From Porifericola rhodea (GTDB taxonomy: Bacteria; Bacteroidota; Bacteroidia; Cytophagales; Cyclobacteriaceae): a stretch of 64,000 nt of DNA. The position numbers and the translations under genes are program-made. The stretch is from positions 3,240,501-3,304,500 of the forward strand of contig NZ_CP119421.1 of assembly GCF_030506305.1 (NCBI RefSeq). Reading direction: 5' to 3'. This document shows positions 54,355 to 63,160 of the stretch, in pieces. Every line of letters starts with the position of its first letter. Position 1 is the stretch's first letter. The notes beneath the pieces were generated by a model. That model made no database searches. It had not been told where the DNA came from and saw only the letters and a program-made list of their open reading frames with translations.

Positions 54355-55917
54355 TTAATTCCCGAACCAACCTTCTCTATCCAGGCTTCGGTACTGAATC
54401 GCTTCGGCAAGATGCTCAATCTCAATTTTTTCTGCTCCTGATAAGTCGGCAATGGTCCGCGATACCTTAAGAATACGGTCATATGCACGAGCAGATAGAT
54501 TCAGTCTCTCCATTGCGGTTTTTAACAGTACTTTGCCTGCCTGGTTGATCTGACATACTTCTTTCACCAGATGAGAAGGCATCATGGCATTGGAGTGAAC
54601 ATGCTCATCTAGTTTGCCATTATTACGAATCTGGTCAAATCTGTTCTGCTGCATTTTACGAGCGAGCATTACCCTTTCGCGAATACTGGCACTACTTTCT
54701 TGTTTTTGCTGGGCTGTCATCTCATCAAAAGAGACCGGGTTAACCTCAACATGAATATCAATACGGTCCAGCAAGGGACCACTGATCTTACTTAAATAAC
54801 GCTGTACGGCTGCCGGAGAGTCAGGGTGGGTGCTGCCCGGATCATAGAAATCTCCAGAAGGGCTGGGGTTCATGCTGGCAATTAGCATAAAGTTAGCAGG
54901 GAAAGCTACAGTGCCCCTGGCTCGGGAGATTGTGACGGCCCTTTCTTCCAGTGGCTGACGCATCACTTCCAGCACAGATCTTTTGAACTCTGGCAGCTCA
55001 TCCAGAAAGAGGATACCATTGTGGGCCAGAGAAATTTGTCCGGGTTGGGGAATATTGCCTCCTCCAACTAATGCTGCATCGCTAATGGTATGATGAGGGG
55101 CACAAAACGGTCGTTGTGCAATAAGTGATGCATTAGAGGGTAATTTACCGGCAACAGAGTGAATTTTAGTGGTTTCTAAAGCCTCCTGCAAAGTAAGTGG
55201 AGGAAGAATAGTAGGAAGCCTGCGCGCCAGCATAGTTTTGCCTGAACCGGGAGGGCCTACCATAATCACATTATGAGAACCAGCAGCTGCTATTTCTAAA
55301 GCTCTTTTGATACTCTCCTGCCCCTGTACGTCAGCGAAATCAACCTCAAAGTTGTCCAACTCCTGGAAAAAAATATCACGAGTCTCATGCCAGTGGGCTT
55401 CAAGTTTCAGTTTGCCTTCTAAAAAGTGTATAGCCTCCTGTAAAGTTTCTACACCTATTACATCCAGATTATTGACAATTGCGGCCTCGCTGGCGTTTTC
55501 TTTAGGCAGAATCATTCCTTTAAACTGGTTTTTGCGTGCCTCTATGGCCATAGGCAATGCGCCTCTTACCGGGCGGAGTATACCGTCCAGAGACAATTCT
55601 CCCATAATCATATATCGCCCCAGCTCAGGACTTTCTAACTGACCGGAAGCTGCCAGAATACCTAATGCAATGGGCAAATCGTAGGCGGAGCCTTCTTTGC
55701 GAATATCTGCCGGAGCTAAATTTACTACCGTTTTGGTTCTCGGCATGTTATAGCCCGCATGCTTAATAGCGGCTTCTACCCTCTGCTGGCTTTCTTTGAC
55801 CGCACTGTCTGGCAGACCAACCATAAAAAACTTAAGTCCCTGCCCTACACTCACTTCTACAGTGATCTGATAAGCATCTACACCATATACTGCACTACCG
55901 TAAGTTTTTGCTAACAT
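54355..55917 (-). CDS. YifB family Mg chelatase-like AAA ATPase (ComM-like)
   Basis: From ATG 55917 (MLAKTYGSAVYGVDAYQITV) it encodes 520 residues, normal for the family; the frame to 55983 is longer than needed. The N-terminal Lon-protease-like domain has VGLPDSAVKESQQRVEAA. The AAA domain has Walker A VGPPGSGKTMLARRL, Walker B LFLDELPEF and the C-terminal VMRQPLEERAVTISRARGTVAFPANFMLIASMNP. ComM homologues form hexameric helicases that aid branch migration of incoming DNA in natural transformation. The tail RSLDREGWFGN is typical. It suggests, without proving, competence. Confidence 0.92.
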   Translation of the reverse strand: MLAKTYGSAVYGVDAYQITVEVSVGQGLKFFMVGLPDSAVKESQQRVEAAIKHAGYNMPRTKTVVNLAPADIRKEGSAYDLPIALGILAASGQLESPELGRYMIMGELSLDGILRPVRGALPMAIEARKNQFKGMILPKENASEAAIVNNLDVIGVETLQEAIHFLEGKLKLEAHWHETRDIFFQELDNFEVDFADVQGQESIKRALEIAAAGSHNVIMVGPPGSGKTMLARRLPTILPPLTLQEALETTKIHSVAGKLPSNASLIAQRPFCAPHHTISDAALVGGGNIPQPGQISLAHNGILFLDELPEFKRSVLEVMRQPLEERAVTISRARGTVAFPANFMLIASMNPSPSGDFYDPGSTHPDSPAAVQRYLSKISGPLLDRIDIHVEVNPVSFDEMTAQQKQESSASIRERVMLARKMQQNRFDQIRNNGKLDEHVHSNAMMPSHLVKEVCQINQAGKVLLKTAMERLNLSARAYDRILKVSRTIADLSGAEKIEIEHLAEAIQYRSLDREGWFGN

Positions 55918-56016
55918 GTGATCTGCGAGTTTTTTTTCTATCAAATAAGTATAACTGCTGATATTCAGCAAAATGTTATACAAAATTTACAGACAAATGT
56001 ATGTTTGAAAGAAAAT

Positions 56017-56589
56017 TTACAGGACTTGCTTCTCTATCAGTAAGATAAGGATGTGTATAACCTTGATGTGAATTTCCTGCACGCGATCGGCAAAGCCAGA
56101 GTGGGGTACCCGAATTTCTACATCAGCCAGAGGGCCTAGCTCTCCTCCGTCTTTACCACTTAGGGCTACTACCCTCATACCTTTTTGCCGGGCCATTTTA
56201 ACTCCTTCAATTACGTTTTTAGAGTTGCCACTGGTACTAATAGCGAGCAAAGCATCTCCTTCGTTACCCAGCCCTTCCAGGTAGCGCGAAAAAATATAGT
56301 CGTAGCCAAAATCATTACCTACGCAGGATATATGGCTGGGATCAGAAATAGCCAGTGCAGGCAGGGCAGGACGGTTCTCACGATAGCGTCCACTAAGCTC
56401 TTCCGCAAAATGCATGGCATCACAGTGTGAGCCTCCATTGCCACAGCTAAAAATTTTGTTTCCGTTTTTTATAGTATTTGCAAAAAGTTGCGCTGCCTTT
56501 TCTATCCGGGACAGGTTATCCGGGTTTTCAACAAATTGTTGTAACACATGCTGCGCTTGGGTCAGCTCGTTTTTGATTAGGTCTTGCAC
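56017..56589 (-). CDS. gmhA: D-sedoheptulose 7-phosphate isomerase
   Basis: 190 residues with a SIS (sugar isomerase) domain. It converts sedoheptulose 7-P to D-glycero-manno-heptose 7-P for LPS core heptose. Signs: [67 protein letters not shown] and the C-terminal helix [15 protein letters not shown]. The start is GTG 56589, right after the TAA of the upstream gene (TAAGTG), so translation is probably coupled to that membrane protein. The pairing with GT9 at 18575 fits a heptose pathway. Confidence 0.92.
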   Translation of the reverse strand: MQDLIKNELTQAQHVLQQFVENPDNLSRIEKAAQLFANTIKNGNKIFSCGNGGSHCDAMHFAEELSGRYRENRPALPALAISDPSHISCVGNDFGYDYIFSRYLEGLGNEGDALLAISTSGNSKNVIEGVKMARQKGMRVVALSGKDGGELGPLADVEIRVPHSGFADRVQEIHIKVIHILILLIEKQVL

Positions 56590-56934
56590 TTAAAGTTGTT
56601 CTTTGTTTTGGTCGGTGTCTTTTTTGTCAATTGATTGTTCAAAAGAACGGATTGAGTCGTCTATCTCTTCATTGCGTTTCTGCATATCATAGACTTTAGC
56701 TTTTATTTTATCCTTTTCTGCCTCAAGACGGTTGATTCTGTTTTGGTAGCTGCGGCGATCAAAAATAGTGATCAGAAACAAAAGGATAAAAAGCACTAAG
56801 CCAATTAGCGTGATCCACTGTATTGTAGAGGCGTTGCTGATGGCCCAATCCCAGCTGTTATTAAATGCGATGCCTACAAAAACGGCATGAAAAAGTAAAA
56901 GGAGTAGAAATAACGTCAGTTTAAAAGGTTTCAT
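56590..56934 (-). CDS. Small LapA/DUF1049-like membrane protein
   Basis: 114 residues with two membrane segments (LTLFLLLLLFHAVFVGIAF and IQWITLIGLVLFILLFLITIF) then a charged coiled coil (RIN RLEAEKDKIKAKVYDMQKRNEEIDDS). The layout matches lipopolysaccharide-assembly protein A / DUF1049-type proteins, though it is called by layout alone. It is immediately upstream of gmhA with a TAAGTG junction, and downstream of the MsbA-type exporter gene (73 bases), forming a probable envelope-lipid unit. Confidence 0.65.
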   Translation of the reverse strand: MKPFKLTLFLLLLLFHAVFVGIAFNNSWDWAISNASTIQWITLIGLVLFILLFLITIFDRRSYQNRINRLEAEKDKIKAKVYDMQKRNEEIDDSIRSFEQSIDKKDTDQNKEQL

Positions 56935-57007
56935 AGTATACTGGTATTAACTTGGTCAAAAAATACTTATTTCTAAAACACCTTAAAAGGTACGATTTGT
57001 TTTTAAG

Positions 57008-58843
57008 TTAAGAAACAGTCTGCATCTCAGTTAATTTATAGTAGAGACCACCCATTTCTACCAGTTGCTCATGTTTACCCCTTTCTATAATCTCGCCTTT
57101 CTGTACTACTACTATCTCGTCGGCATGTTGTATGGTGCTGAGGCGGTGTGCAATTACTATAGAAGTACGGTTTTTCATGAGGTTGGTCAGAGCTTCCTGC
57201 ACCAGCTTTTCTGACTCTGAATCTAGAGCAGAGGTGGCCTCATCCAGTATTAAAATTGGAGGATTTTTAAGTACAGCACGAGCAATGCTCAGGCGCTGAC
57301 GTTGCCCTCCGGAAAGCTTGGTACCGCGTTCTCCAATTACAGTCTGGTACTGCTGTGGAGTGTTTAAGATAAACTCATGAGCATTGGCGATCTTGGCTGC
57401 GTTAATTACTTCTTCTTCGCTAGCTTCAGGCTTACCAAAAGCTATGTTATTAAAAATAGTATCGTTAAATAGTATGGACTCCTGTGTTACTATTCCCATT
57501 AGCTTACGAACGGAGTCTATTTTAGCATCTGTCAGGGCAATGCCATCAATCAGAATTTTACCTCCAACAGGGTCGTAGAAACGAGGAATCAGGTCTGCAA
57601 TGGTAGATTTGCCTCCACCAGAAGGGCCAACTATTGCAACAGTTTTTCCTTTTTCTATCTGTAGATTTATTTCTTTCAGCACATGTTCATCTTCGTAGGC
57701 AAAGCTTACGTGATCAAACTGAATGTCTTTATGAAAACCTTCTATCTCTACTGCATCTTCTTTATCTTCTATTTGAGGCAGTGTATCGATAGTCTTAAAG
57801 ATACGCTCTCCTGAAGCTAGTCCTCTCTGTATGCTGCTAAGCGCATTGCTGATAGATTTTGCCGGTGGTAATATCTGTGAAAAGAGAATAATGTAAGTAA
57901 GAAACTCACTAGCAGCCAGCGCTGAGTTATCATTAAGCACCAAAATACCGCCATACAGTAAAATACCGGTAACCACAGATACTCCCATAAATTCAGAAAG
58001 GGGAGAGGCAGCTTCCTGCTTGCGGGCCATAGATACATTAATCTTGGCATAACGATCAACTTCTTCTCCAAACTTTTCGCCTATCCACTCACGGGCGTTA
58101 AATGCTTTTACGATACGCATGCCTGATAGAGTCTCGTCCAGAATATTTACAATGCGGCCGAGTGATTCCTGGCTTTGAGTAGCCTTACGCTTCAGCCTTT
58201 TGGTAATCTCAGAGATGATAGTACCTGAGATGGGCATAACGATCAGTGTAAAAATGGTAAGCTTGAAAGACATGAAAAAGAGTACTGCAAAAAAGCCGAT
58301 AATGGTAGCCGGATCACGAAAAACCACTTTGAGCGTACTTACTACAGAGCTTTCTACTTCCTGTACATCATTGGTTATTCTTGACATTACATCTCCTTTG
58401 CGCTCATTAGAGAAGTAACCCAGGTGCAAGCGACTTACCTGATCAAAAATACGAGTACGCAGCTTTTTTATAACTCTGGCCCTGATTTTCGCCAGCGTGA
58501 GTCCGGCAATGTATTTAAAGAGGTTGGTTAGAAAAACTGAAGTCAGAATGATACTACAGATAAATATTAAGGCTCCGACCTTACCAAATTCTTCTATGAT
58601 GTTAGAAAAATGGTAGTTGAAGAGAGAAACAATATAGTCTATATTAAAAGCAAACTCTGGTTTGCTCACTATTTCCTGCTGAACCTCCTGGTCTACCTGA
58701 TTAAACAGAACCTCAAGTAGAGGAATAAGCATGGTAAAATTTACCAGCCCGAAGATGATAGATAAAGTAGTAAAAATAAGGTATTGAGGAATGTATTCGC
58801 CATATGGCCTGGCGAAAGAAAGAATGCGTAAGTAAGTTTTCAT
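57008..58843 (-). CDS. ABC transporter, fused permease and ATPase (MsbA-like)
   Basis: 611 residues. Six membrane segments over about residues 20-330, with the usual EAA-like loop RARVIKKLRTRIFDQVSRLHLGYFSNERKGDVMSRITNDV; then the ATPase with Walker A VGPSGGGKSTIADL, Q-loop IVTQESILFNDTIFNN, signature LSGGQRQRLSIARA, Walker B ILILDEATSALDSESE and the H-loop VIAHRLSTIQHADEI. It belongs to the lipid A/multidrug exporter group and likely flips lipid-linked glycan or LPS precursor across the inner membrane as a homodimer. It heads the minus-strand unit with the LapA-like and gmhA genes, which supports a role in LPS. Confidence 0.92.
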   Translation of the reverse strand: MKTYLRILSFARPYGEYIPQYLIFTTLSIIFGLVNFTMLIPLLEVLFNQVDQEVQQEIVSKPEFAFNIDYIVSLFNYHFSNIIEEFGKVGALIFICSIILTSVFLTNLFKYIAGLTLAKIRARVIKKLRTRIFDQVSRLHLGYFSNERKGDVMSRITNDVQEVESSVVSTLKVVFRDPATIIGFFAVLFFMSFKLTIFTLIVMPISGTIISEITKRLKRKATQSQESLGRIVNILDETLSGMRIVKAFNAREWIGEKFGEEVDRYAKINVSMARKQEAASPLSEFMGVSVVTGILLYGGILVLNDNSALAASEFLTYIILFSQILPPAKSISNALSSIQRGLASGERIFKTIDTLPQIEDKEDAVEIEGFHKDIQFDHVSFAYEDEHVLKEINLQIEKGKTVAIVGPSGGGKSTIADLIPRFYDPVGGKILIDGIALTDAKIDSVRKLMGIVTQESILFNDTIFNNIAFGKPEASEEEVINAAKIANAHEFILNTPQQYQTVIGERGTKLSGGQRQRLSIARAVLKNPPILILDEATSALDSESEKLVQEALTNLMKNRTSIVIAHRLSTIQHADEIVVVQKGEIIERGKHEQLVEMGGLYYKLTEMQTVS

Positions 58844-59097
58844 GCTTTATTGGTCAACGCTACGAAAGCCCGGTTATCACAATGATCGTTTTTTGGGGGT
58901 GCAAAGTTACATTAGTATTTACTGTCGTCATAGCGCTATAAATATTGTATGCAGGTAGGATTACACAAATTGTGCTAAAAAAGTAAATATTACATTGTCA
59001 AAGTAAGCTTATTTGGGTAAAATTGCAGCCGTTATCTAAACTCTGAGTACATTTCAGGGTTATAAATCTGTATATTAATCACTTACTCTTTACTAAT

Positions 59098-59229
59098 ATG
59101 TTTAACGCATTCGGAACAGAAGGATTAGAACTTTTCACTTGGATAGTAGCTGGCTTATTAGGTACTGTTGCTGCTTTGGTAGCTTCGCACGTAATGACGG
59201 TAGTGAAAGAAGACAATGACGAAGAATAG
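59098..59229 (+). CDS. Small membrane protein, 43 aa
   Basis: ATG 59098 to TAG 59227-59229 encodes MFNAFGTEGLELFTWIVAGL... with one membrane helix (WIVAGLLGTVAALVASHVMTVV) and an acidic tail KEDNDEE. A second small membrane protein gene follows 45 bases later. The frame is clean and the composition is that of a real membrane peptide. Function unknown; it may be a small subunit or regulator. Confidence 0.5.
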   Translation: MFNAFGTEGLELFTWIVAGLLGTVAALVASHVMTVVKEDNDEE

Positions 59230-59274
59230 GCTGATTTCCATTAGCGTTATTCAATATACATTCAAACATACACT

Positions 59275-59388
59275 ATGAAAGATCTGATGCGCGTTTTTTT
59301 TAATGATCCTGCTAATAGTATATTTAGCATACTTTTTCTGATCACTCTTGCGCTTTTATTGTTTACCGATGTGTTTTCTTTTGTTTAG
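59275..59388 (+). CDS. Small membrane protein, 37 aa
   Basis: ATG 59275 to TAG 59386-59388 encodes MKDLMRVFFNDPANSIFSIL..., 37 residues with one hydrophobic helix (SIFSILFLITLALLLFTDVF). It overlaps the end of the convergent PNPOx-like gene by four bases. With the 43-residue protein before it, it makes a pair that may be one transcript. Function unknown. Confidence 0.45.
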   Translation: MKDLMRVFFNDPANSIFSILFLITLALLLFTDVFSFV

Positions 59389-59984
59389 GGAGCCAGCCAA
59401 TTGTGCTCCCAGGCATTTTCCTTCCAGCTAAAAAGTGCACGAAGGTGTCCGCCTTTCATCAACTTAAGGAAATCTATTTCATACACCTCACATTCTATAA
59501 CACTAAAGTTTTCCCAACCCTGTGCAGTATTAGCTTCAGTCGGGCTTTCCATATAATTGTCTGGTAAGTTAGCTGTGTAGCTTTCTGTAATGCTCCCCGG
59601 TGCCATGGGTCCTATATAGTCTGCCCTGTTTTTAGGCGGAATGTTGTTCCATATTTCACGACACAGTTCATCCTGGTGATAAAGCACCACTCTTGTCCTC
59701 ACTCTTAGCTGTTCCTTATCCTGATGGTTATAAAAAAGCCAATTGGAGAGCTGCACTTGGTTAATATCTTCTACTTTTTGTGTTCTTACATCCGAGTAGC
59801 AAAGTAGTAATCTTTTCTCTATGTCCACTTTTCTTAGTACCAGCGTTCTTTGATGAGCCTCATTCTGCTTGGAGGTAGCCATAACCGGAAAATGGTAAGG
59901 ATGCTTTGCGTCGGCTCCCCCCCGAGCCAGGGTTCCCCAAACGTAAGTATGTATTTCCTCCAGAGAGCTTGTTTTGTCAATCAT
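59385..59984 (-). CDS. Pyridoxamine 5'-phosphate oxidase-like flavoprotein
   Basis: 199 residues. The start is ETH-like (LEEIHTYVWGTLARGGADAKHPYHFPVMATSKQNEAHQRTLVLRKVD), with the FMN-binding split-barrel pattern RTLVLRKVDIEKRLLLCYSDVRTQKVEDI and NNIPPKNRADYIGP. These features fit the PNPOx family (Npun-like branch) rather than the classic PdxH, since the classic C-terminal R-x-S/R-tail is missing. It probably binds FMN and acts on a small cofactor or haem-related substrate; true vitamin B6 oxidation is unproven. Single gene. Confidence 0.8.
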   Translation of the reverse strand: MIDKTSSLEEIHTYVWGTLARGGADAKHPYHFPVMATSKQNEAHQRTLVLRKVDIEKRLLLCYSDVRTQKVEDINQVQLSNWLFYNHQDKEQLRVRTRVVLYHQDELCREIWNNIPPKNRADYIGPMAPGSITESYTANLPDNYMESPTEANTAQGWENFSVIECEVYEIDFLKLMKGGHLRALFSWKENAWEHNWLAP

Positions 59985-60317
59985 AAAGTTTTTTAGAAGG
60001 TATAAGATATGGATGCAAAATAATGTTTTAAGATTCAGCCATTGAAGTAATTCTAAGCTTCACTTCTACCTCTTTGTAAGTATACTATAATAAATTTTAT
60101 AGTTATAAATTACTGATAATCAAATAATTGTATCTGTAAATATATATATCTGAATAAATATTTTAGGTATGGTGCAACAAATTTGTAAGATACCTTGTAT
60201 AACATAGTACTATATAATACATTTGTATGTGAGCACAATGTTAACCCAAAACATAAACCTTCTTCGCTTAAACAAGCCAAGAAGGTTTGCTAGACCGCTG
60301 AAAATCAGTTAGAACAC
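59985..60317. other. Promoter spacer of padR-pspC
   Basis: No coding frame seen. An AT-rich block (60080-60240) with repeated TATATA and TTTG-type words should contain the padR promoter. PadR regulators usually repress their own operon, but no clear ATGT-ACAT palindrome was found. Confidence 0.45.
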
Positions 60318-60656
60318 ATGAAAATTGAGAACACACAAGTGCAGATGCGGAAAGGTATTCTGGAATACTGCATCTTACACATTATCTCTCGCGGGGAGGT
60401 ATATGCATCGGATATGCTGGATGAGCTTACTTCAGCCAAAATAATGGTAGTGGAAGGTACGCTTTATCCGCTGCTTACCAGGCTCCGCAAAGCCGGACTG
60501 GTAGACTACCACTGGGTAGAGTCAACTTCAGGACCACCACGCAAATATTATAAACTAACCGATAAGGGGCGTGAGTTTTTGGATCAGCTGGGTAATACCT
60601 GGCAGGAGTTGGTAGCCTCTACAAACCAAATTATTTCCAATACACATCAAAAGTAA
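60318..60656 (+). CDS. PadR family transcriptional regulator
   Basis: 112 residues, a complete PadR winged helix with short C-terminal dimerisation helix. Landmarks: MRKGILEYCILHIISRGEVYASDMLDELTSAKIMVVEGTLYPLLTRLRKAGLVDYHW with the wing ESTSGPPRKYYKLTDKGREFL. It lies 18 bases before the PspC-domain gene, a layout very common in Bacteroidota, and probably represses the pair, with envelope-active compounds as inducers in characterised relatives. Confidence 0.93.
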   Translation: MKIENTQVQMRKGILEYCILHIISRGEVYASDMLDELTSAKIMVVEGTLYPLLTRLRKAGLVDYHWVESTSGPPRKYYKLTDKGREFLDQLGNTWQELVASTNQIISNTHQK

Positions 60657-60674
60657 TCGTAAAAGAAGTCTGAC

Positions 60675-63101
60675 ATGAAAAAGAATATCAGTATCAATAT
60701 AAGTGGTATCATCTTTCATGTGGAGGAAGACGGCTATGAGCTGTTAAAGAACTATCTGGAATCCATAAGCCGCTATTTTTCTACATATGAGGATAGCAAA
60801 GAAATTACCGATGATATAGAAAGCAGAATTGCTGAAATTTTTCTTTCCAAACTAACTAATAGTAAGCAGGTCATCACTCGCGAAGATGTAGAAGGGGTGA
60901 TCAAAACTATGGGTAGTGTGGAAGATTTTGCGGCTGCCGATATGCTGGAGGAAGAACAAGCCTACCGAAGCAGCAGTAGCTATAGCGAGGAGCATAGTTT
61001 TAAAGAGGAGGACACCTACGGACGCAAACGCCTTTACCGCGACAACGAACGCAAGGTACTCGGAGGGGTGGCAGCAGGGATTGCTCATTATTTTAAAACA
61101 GACCCATTGTGGATAAGGTTGGCATTTTTGCTTTTCCTTTTTGCGGATGCGTTTGCTTCCTTTGGTACCGTTACCCTTGTGGCCTACATCGTACTATGGA
61201 TAGTGCTACCTGGCAGTAACACGCTTACGCAAAATGCTAAAATTAAGAAGCTTTTTCGTAACCCCGATGATAAAGTTATTGGTGGTGTGTCCGGGGGAAT
61301 TGCCGCTTATTTCGGTACCGACCCTACGCTCTTAAGATTACTGTTTGTACTCAGTATATTCTTAGGTGGTACTGGCTTTTTCATTTACATTATCCTCTGG
61401 ATTATTACTCCAGAGGCTAAAACACTTACAGATAAAATGCAGATGAAAGGGGAGCCTGTTACGCTTACCAATATAGAATCAAGTATAAAAAAAAACTTTA
61501 GTGTAGATGAGAATGGTGAAGAAAATCTCTTAGTCAAGATCATTTTATTCCCATTCCGCTTAATTGCTACTATAATTAATGCGCTGGGCAAAGCCATAGG
61601 TCCGGCTATTGGTTTGTTAGGAGACCTGGCAAGAGTTTTTGCTGGCCTTATTCTGATACTACTCGGAGGTTCAATTCTGTTTAGCTTATTAGTAGGTGGA
61701 GGTATTTTTGCTGGCCTGTCATCTTTTAACCCAGTAATTGATGGTGAAATTCCTTTGCAGCTCTTTCGTGAGAGCGTACCTCTAACTGCGGTTGTTTTCG
61801 CTTTCATCACAACTTTTATTCCTGCCCTTGCGCTCATCATTGCTGGTATTGCCATTATTGCCAGACGTAAGCTGATAAGCTCTGCGGTTGGATGGAGTGC
61901 ATTAGGCGTGTGGTTTATTGCTTTAATCGGATTAAGTGTAACTGTGCCTCAGCTGGTAATGGACTTTAGGGAAGAAGGAAGTTATACAACTACCGATACG
62001 CTTAAAGTTAGCGAAGGTAAAGCCATCCTTTCAATGGGCGCTTATGGGGAGAGTGAAAAATTTGCCCGCCCGCGTCTGATGCTTAGGGGGCATAGCGATA
62101 GTACCTTTGAAGTGGAAACACGATATGAGGCCAGAGGTAATAACCGAAAAGCTGCCATAGATTATGCTCAAATGGTCTCTTATAAGGTAAGTGTAGAAGA
62201 CTCAGCTATCATTTTTCCTCCGGCCTTTACTTTTGACGAAGATGCCAAGTTTAGAAAGCAGCAGGTAGAAGTCATTCTTTTTATTCCATACCAGCAGGAG
62301 TTTATCATAGATAGGGAGCTAAGTAGTATTTTGCGCAATACGCTTTATCAGTATGGTTACAATCGTTCAGATTTAAGAGATAACGTATTTATGTTTACTC
62401 CGGATGGCCTGCAATGTACGAGCTGTAGCGAACGCGAAGTACTGGATAAGCAGTTTGATAGTACTCCTGGTACAAGTAGCTCAGATTCTTCTCAGGTTTT
62501 TGATCTGAGCAATTTTGAGACAATACACATATCAGGGCCATTCCGCGTAAATATACGGCAAGCAGATGAGTACAGAGTTGAGTTTAATACAAAAGATAAC
62601 TTGCTCAACGATTTTCGTGCAGAAGTGGAAGATAATGTGCTGGAGTTACAATACGGACAAATATTTTCTGATAAGGAAGAAAATATGGTTGAAGTGTTTA
62701 TTAGTCTGCCAGAGTTACAAAGTTTACGCTTAAATGGTAGCGCTAAAGCTACGATTGATGAATTTGAGGGGGAGAAACTGAGTATAGATCTTTCAGGATC
62801 TAGTGAAGCCTACCTTAGGGGAGAAGCTGAGAGTATTTCATTACAACTGAGGGGTGCATCTATTGCCAGGCTTTATGGGCAAAGCGCAGCTCTTGATGCA
62901 GTCTTGAGTGGAGCCACCAAGCTGGAAGCACAGGAAATGAATGTTAACACTGTGAGCCTGGAAACTACCGGAGCTTCTACTGCCAGAGTGAACGTTTCAG
63001 AGACTCTAAATGCTGATGCGGAAGATTCCAGTCAAATTCAATATGAAGGAGAGCCTGAATTGAATATTCGTGGTGATAAAGATAAGGTAAAAGCATTATA
63101 G
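60675..63101 (+). CDS. Double PspC-domain membrane protein with C-terminal adhesin-like (GIN) domain
   Basis: 808 residues. After an N-terminal DUF1700-like helix-rich part come two PspC domains: LYRDNERKVLGGVAAGIAHYFKTDP ... YIVLWIVLPG (about 115-180) and LFRNPDDKVIGGVSGGIAAYFGTDP ... YIILWIITPE (about 195-255). Further membrane segments follow to about residue 430, then an extracytoplasmic part ending in a DUF2807/GIN beta-solenoid (FSNFETIHISGPFRVNIRQAD ... LSIDLSGSSEAYL). It is probably an envelope-stress membrane protein whose tail binds outside the cell membrane. It is co-transcribed with padR and followed by a terminator. Confidence 0.9.
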   Translation: MKKNISINISGIIFHVEEDGYELLKNYLESISRYFSTYEDSKEITDDIESRIAEIFLSKLTNSKQVITREDVEGVIKTMGSVEDFAAADMLEEEQAYRSSSSYSEEHSFKEEDTYGRKRLYRDNERKVLGGVAAGIAHYFKTDPLWIRLAFLLFLFADAFASFGTVTLVAYIVLWIVLPGSNTLTQNAKIKKLFRNPDDKVIGGVSGGIAAYFGTDPTLLRLLFVLSIFLGGTGFFIYIILWIITPEAKTLTDKMQMKGEPVTLTNIESSIKKNFSVDENGEENLLVKIILFPFRLIATIINALGKAIGPAIGLLGDLARVFAGLILILLGGSILFSLLVGGGIFAGLSSFNPVIDGEIPLQLFRESVPLTAVVFAFITTFIPALALIIAGIAIIARRKLISSAVGWSALGVWFIALIGLSVTVPQLVMDFREEGSYTTTDTLKVSEGKAILSMGAYGESEKFARPRLMLRGHSDSTFEVETRYEARGNNRKAAIDYAQMVSYKVSVEDSAIIFPPAFTFDEDAKFRKQQVEVILFIPYQQEFIIDRELSSILRNTLYQYGYNRSDLRDNVFMFTPDGLQCTSCSEREVLDKQFDSTPGTSSSDSSQVFDLSNFETIHISGPFRVNIRQADEYRVEFNTKDNLLNDFRAEVEDNVLELQYGQIFSDKEENMVEVFISLPELQSLRLNGSAKATIDEFEGEKLSIDLSGSSEAYLRGEAESISLQLRGASIARLYGQSAALDAVLSGATKLEAQEMNVNTVSLETTGASTARVNVSETLNADAEDSSQIQYEGEPELNIRGDKDKVKAL

Positions 63102-63132
63102 CCCCATCACTATAACTAACCAAATTGCTAAG

Positions 63133-63160
63133 GCCGGAAGTGTTAATTTCCGGCTTTTTT
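63133..63160 (+). terminator. Intrinsic terminator of the PspC gene
   Basis: GCCGGAA (63133-63139) pairs with TTCCGGC (63148-63154) and is followed by TTTTTTATTTT. It overlaps the convergent formate transporter's stop codon (63143-63145). Confidence 0.85.
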
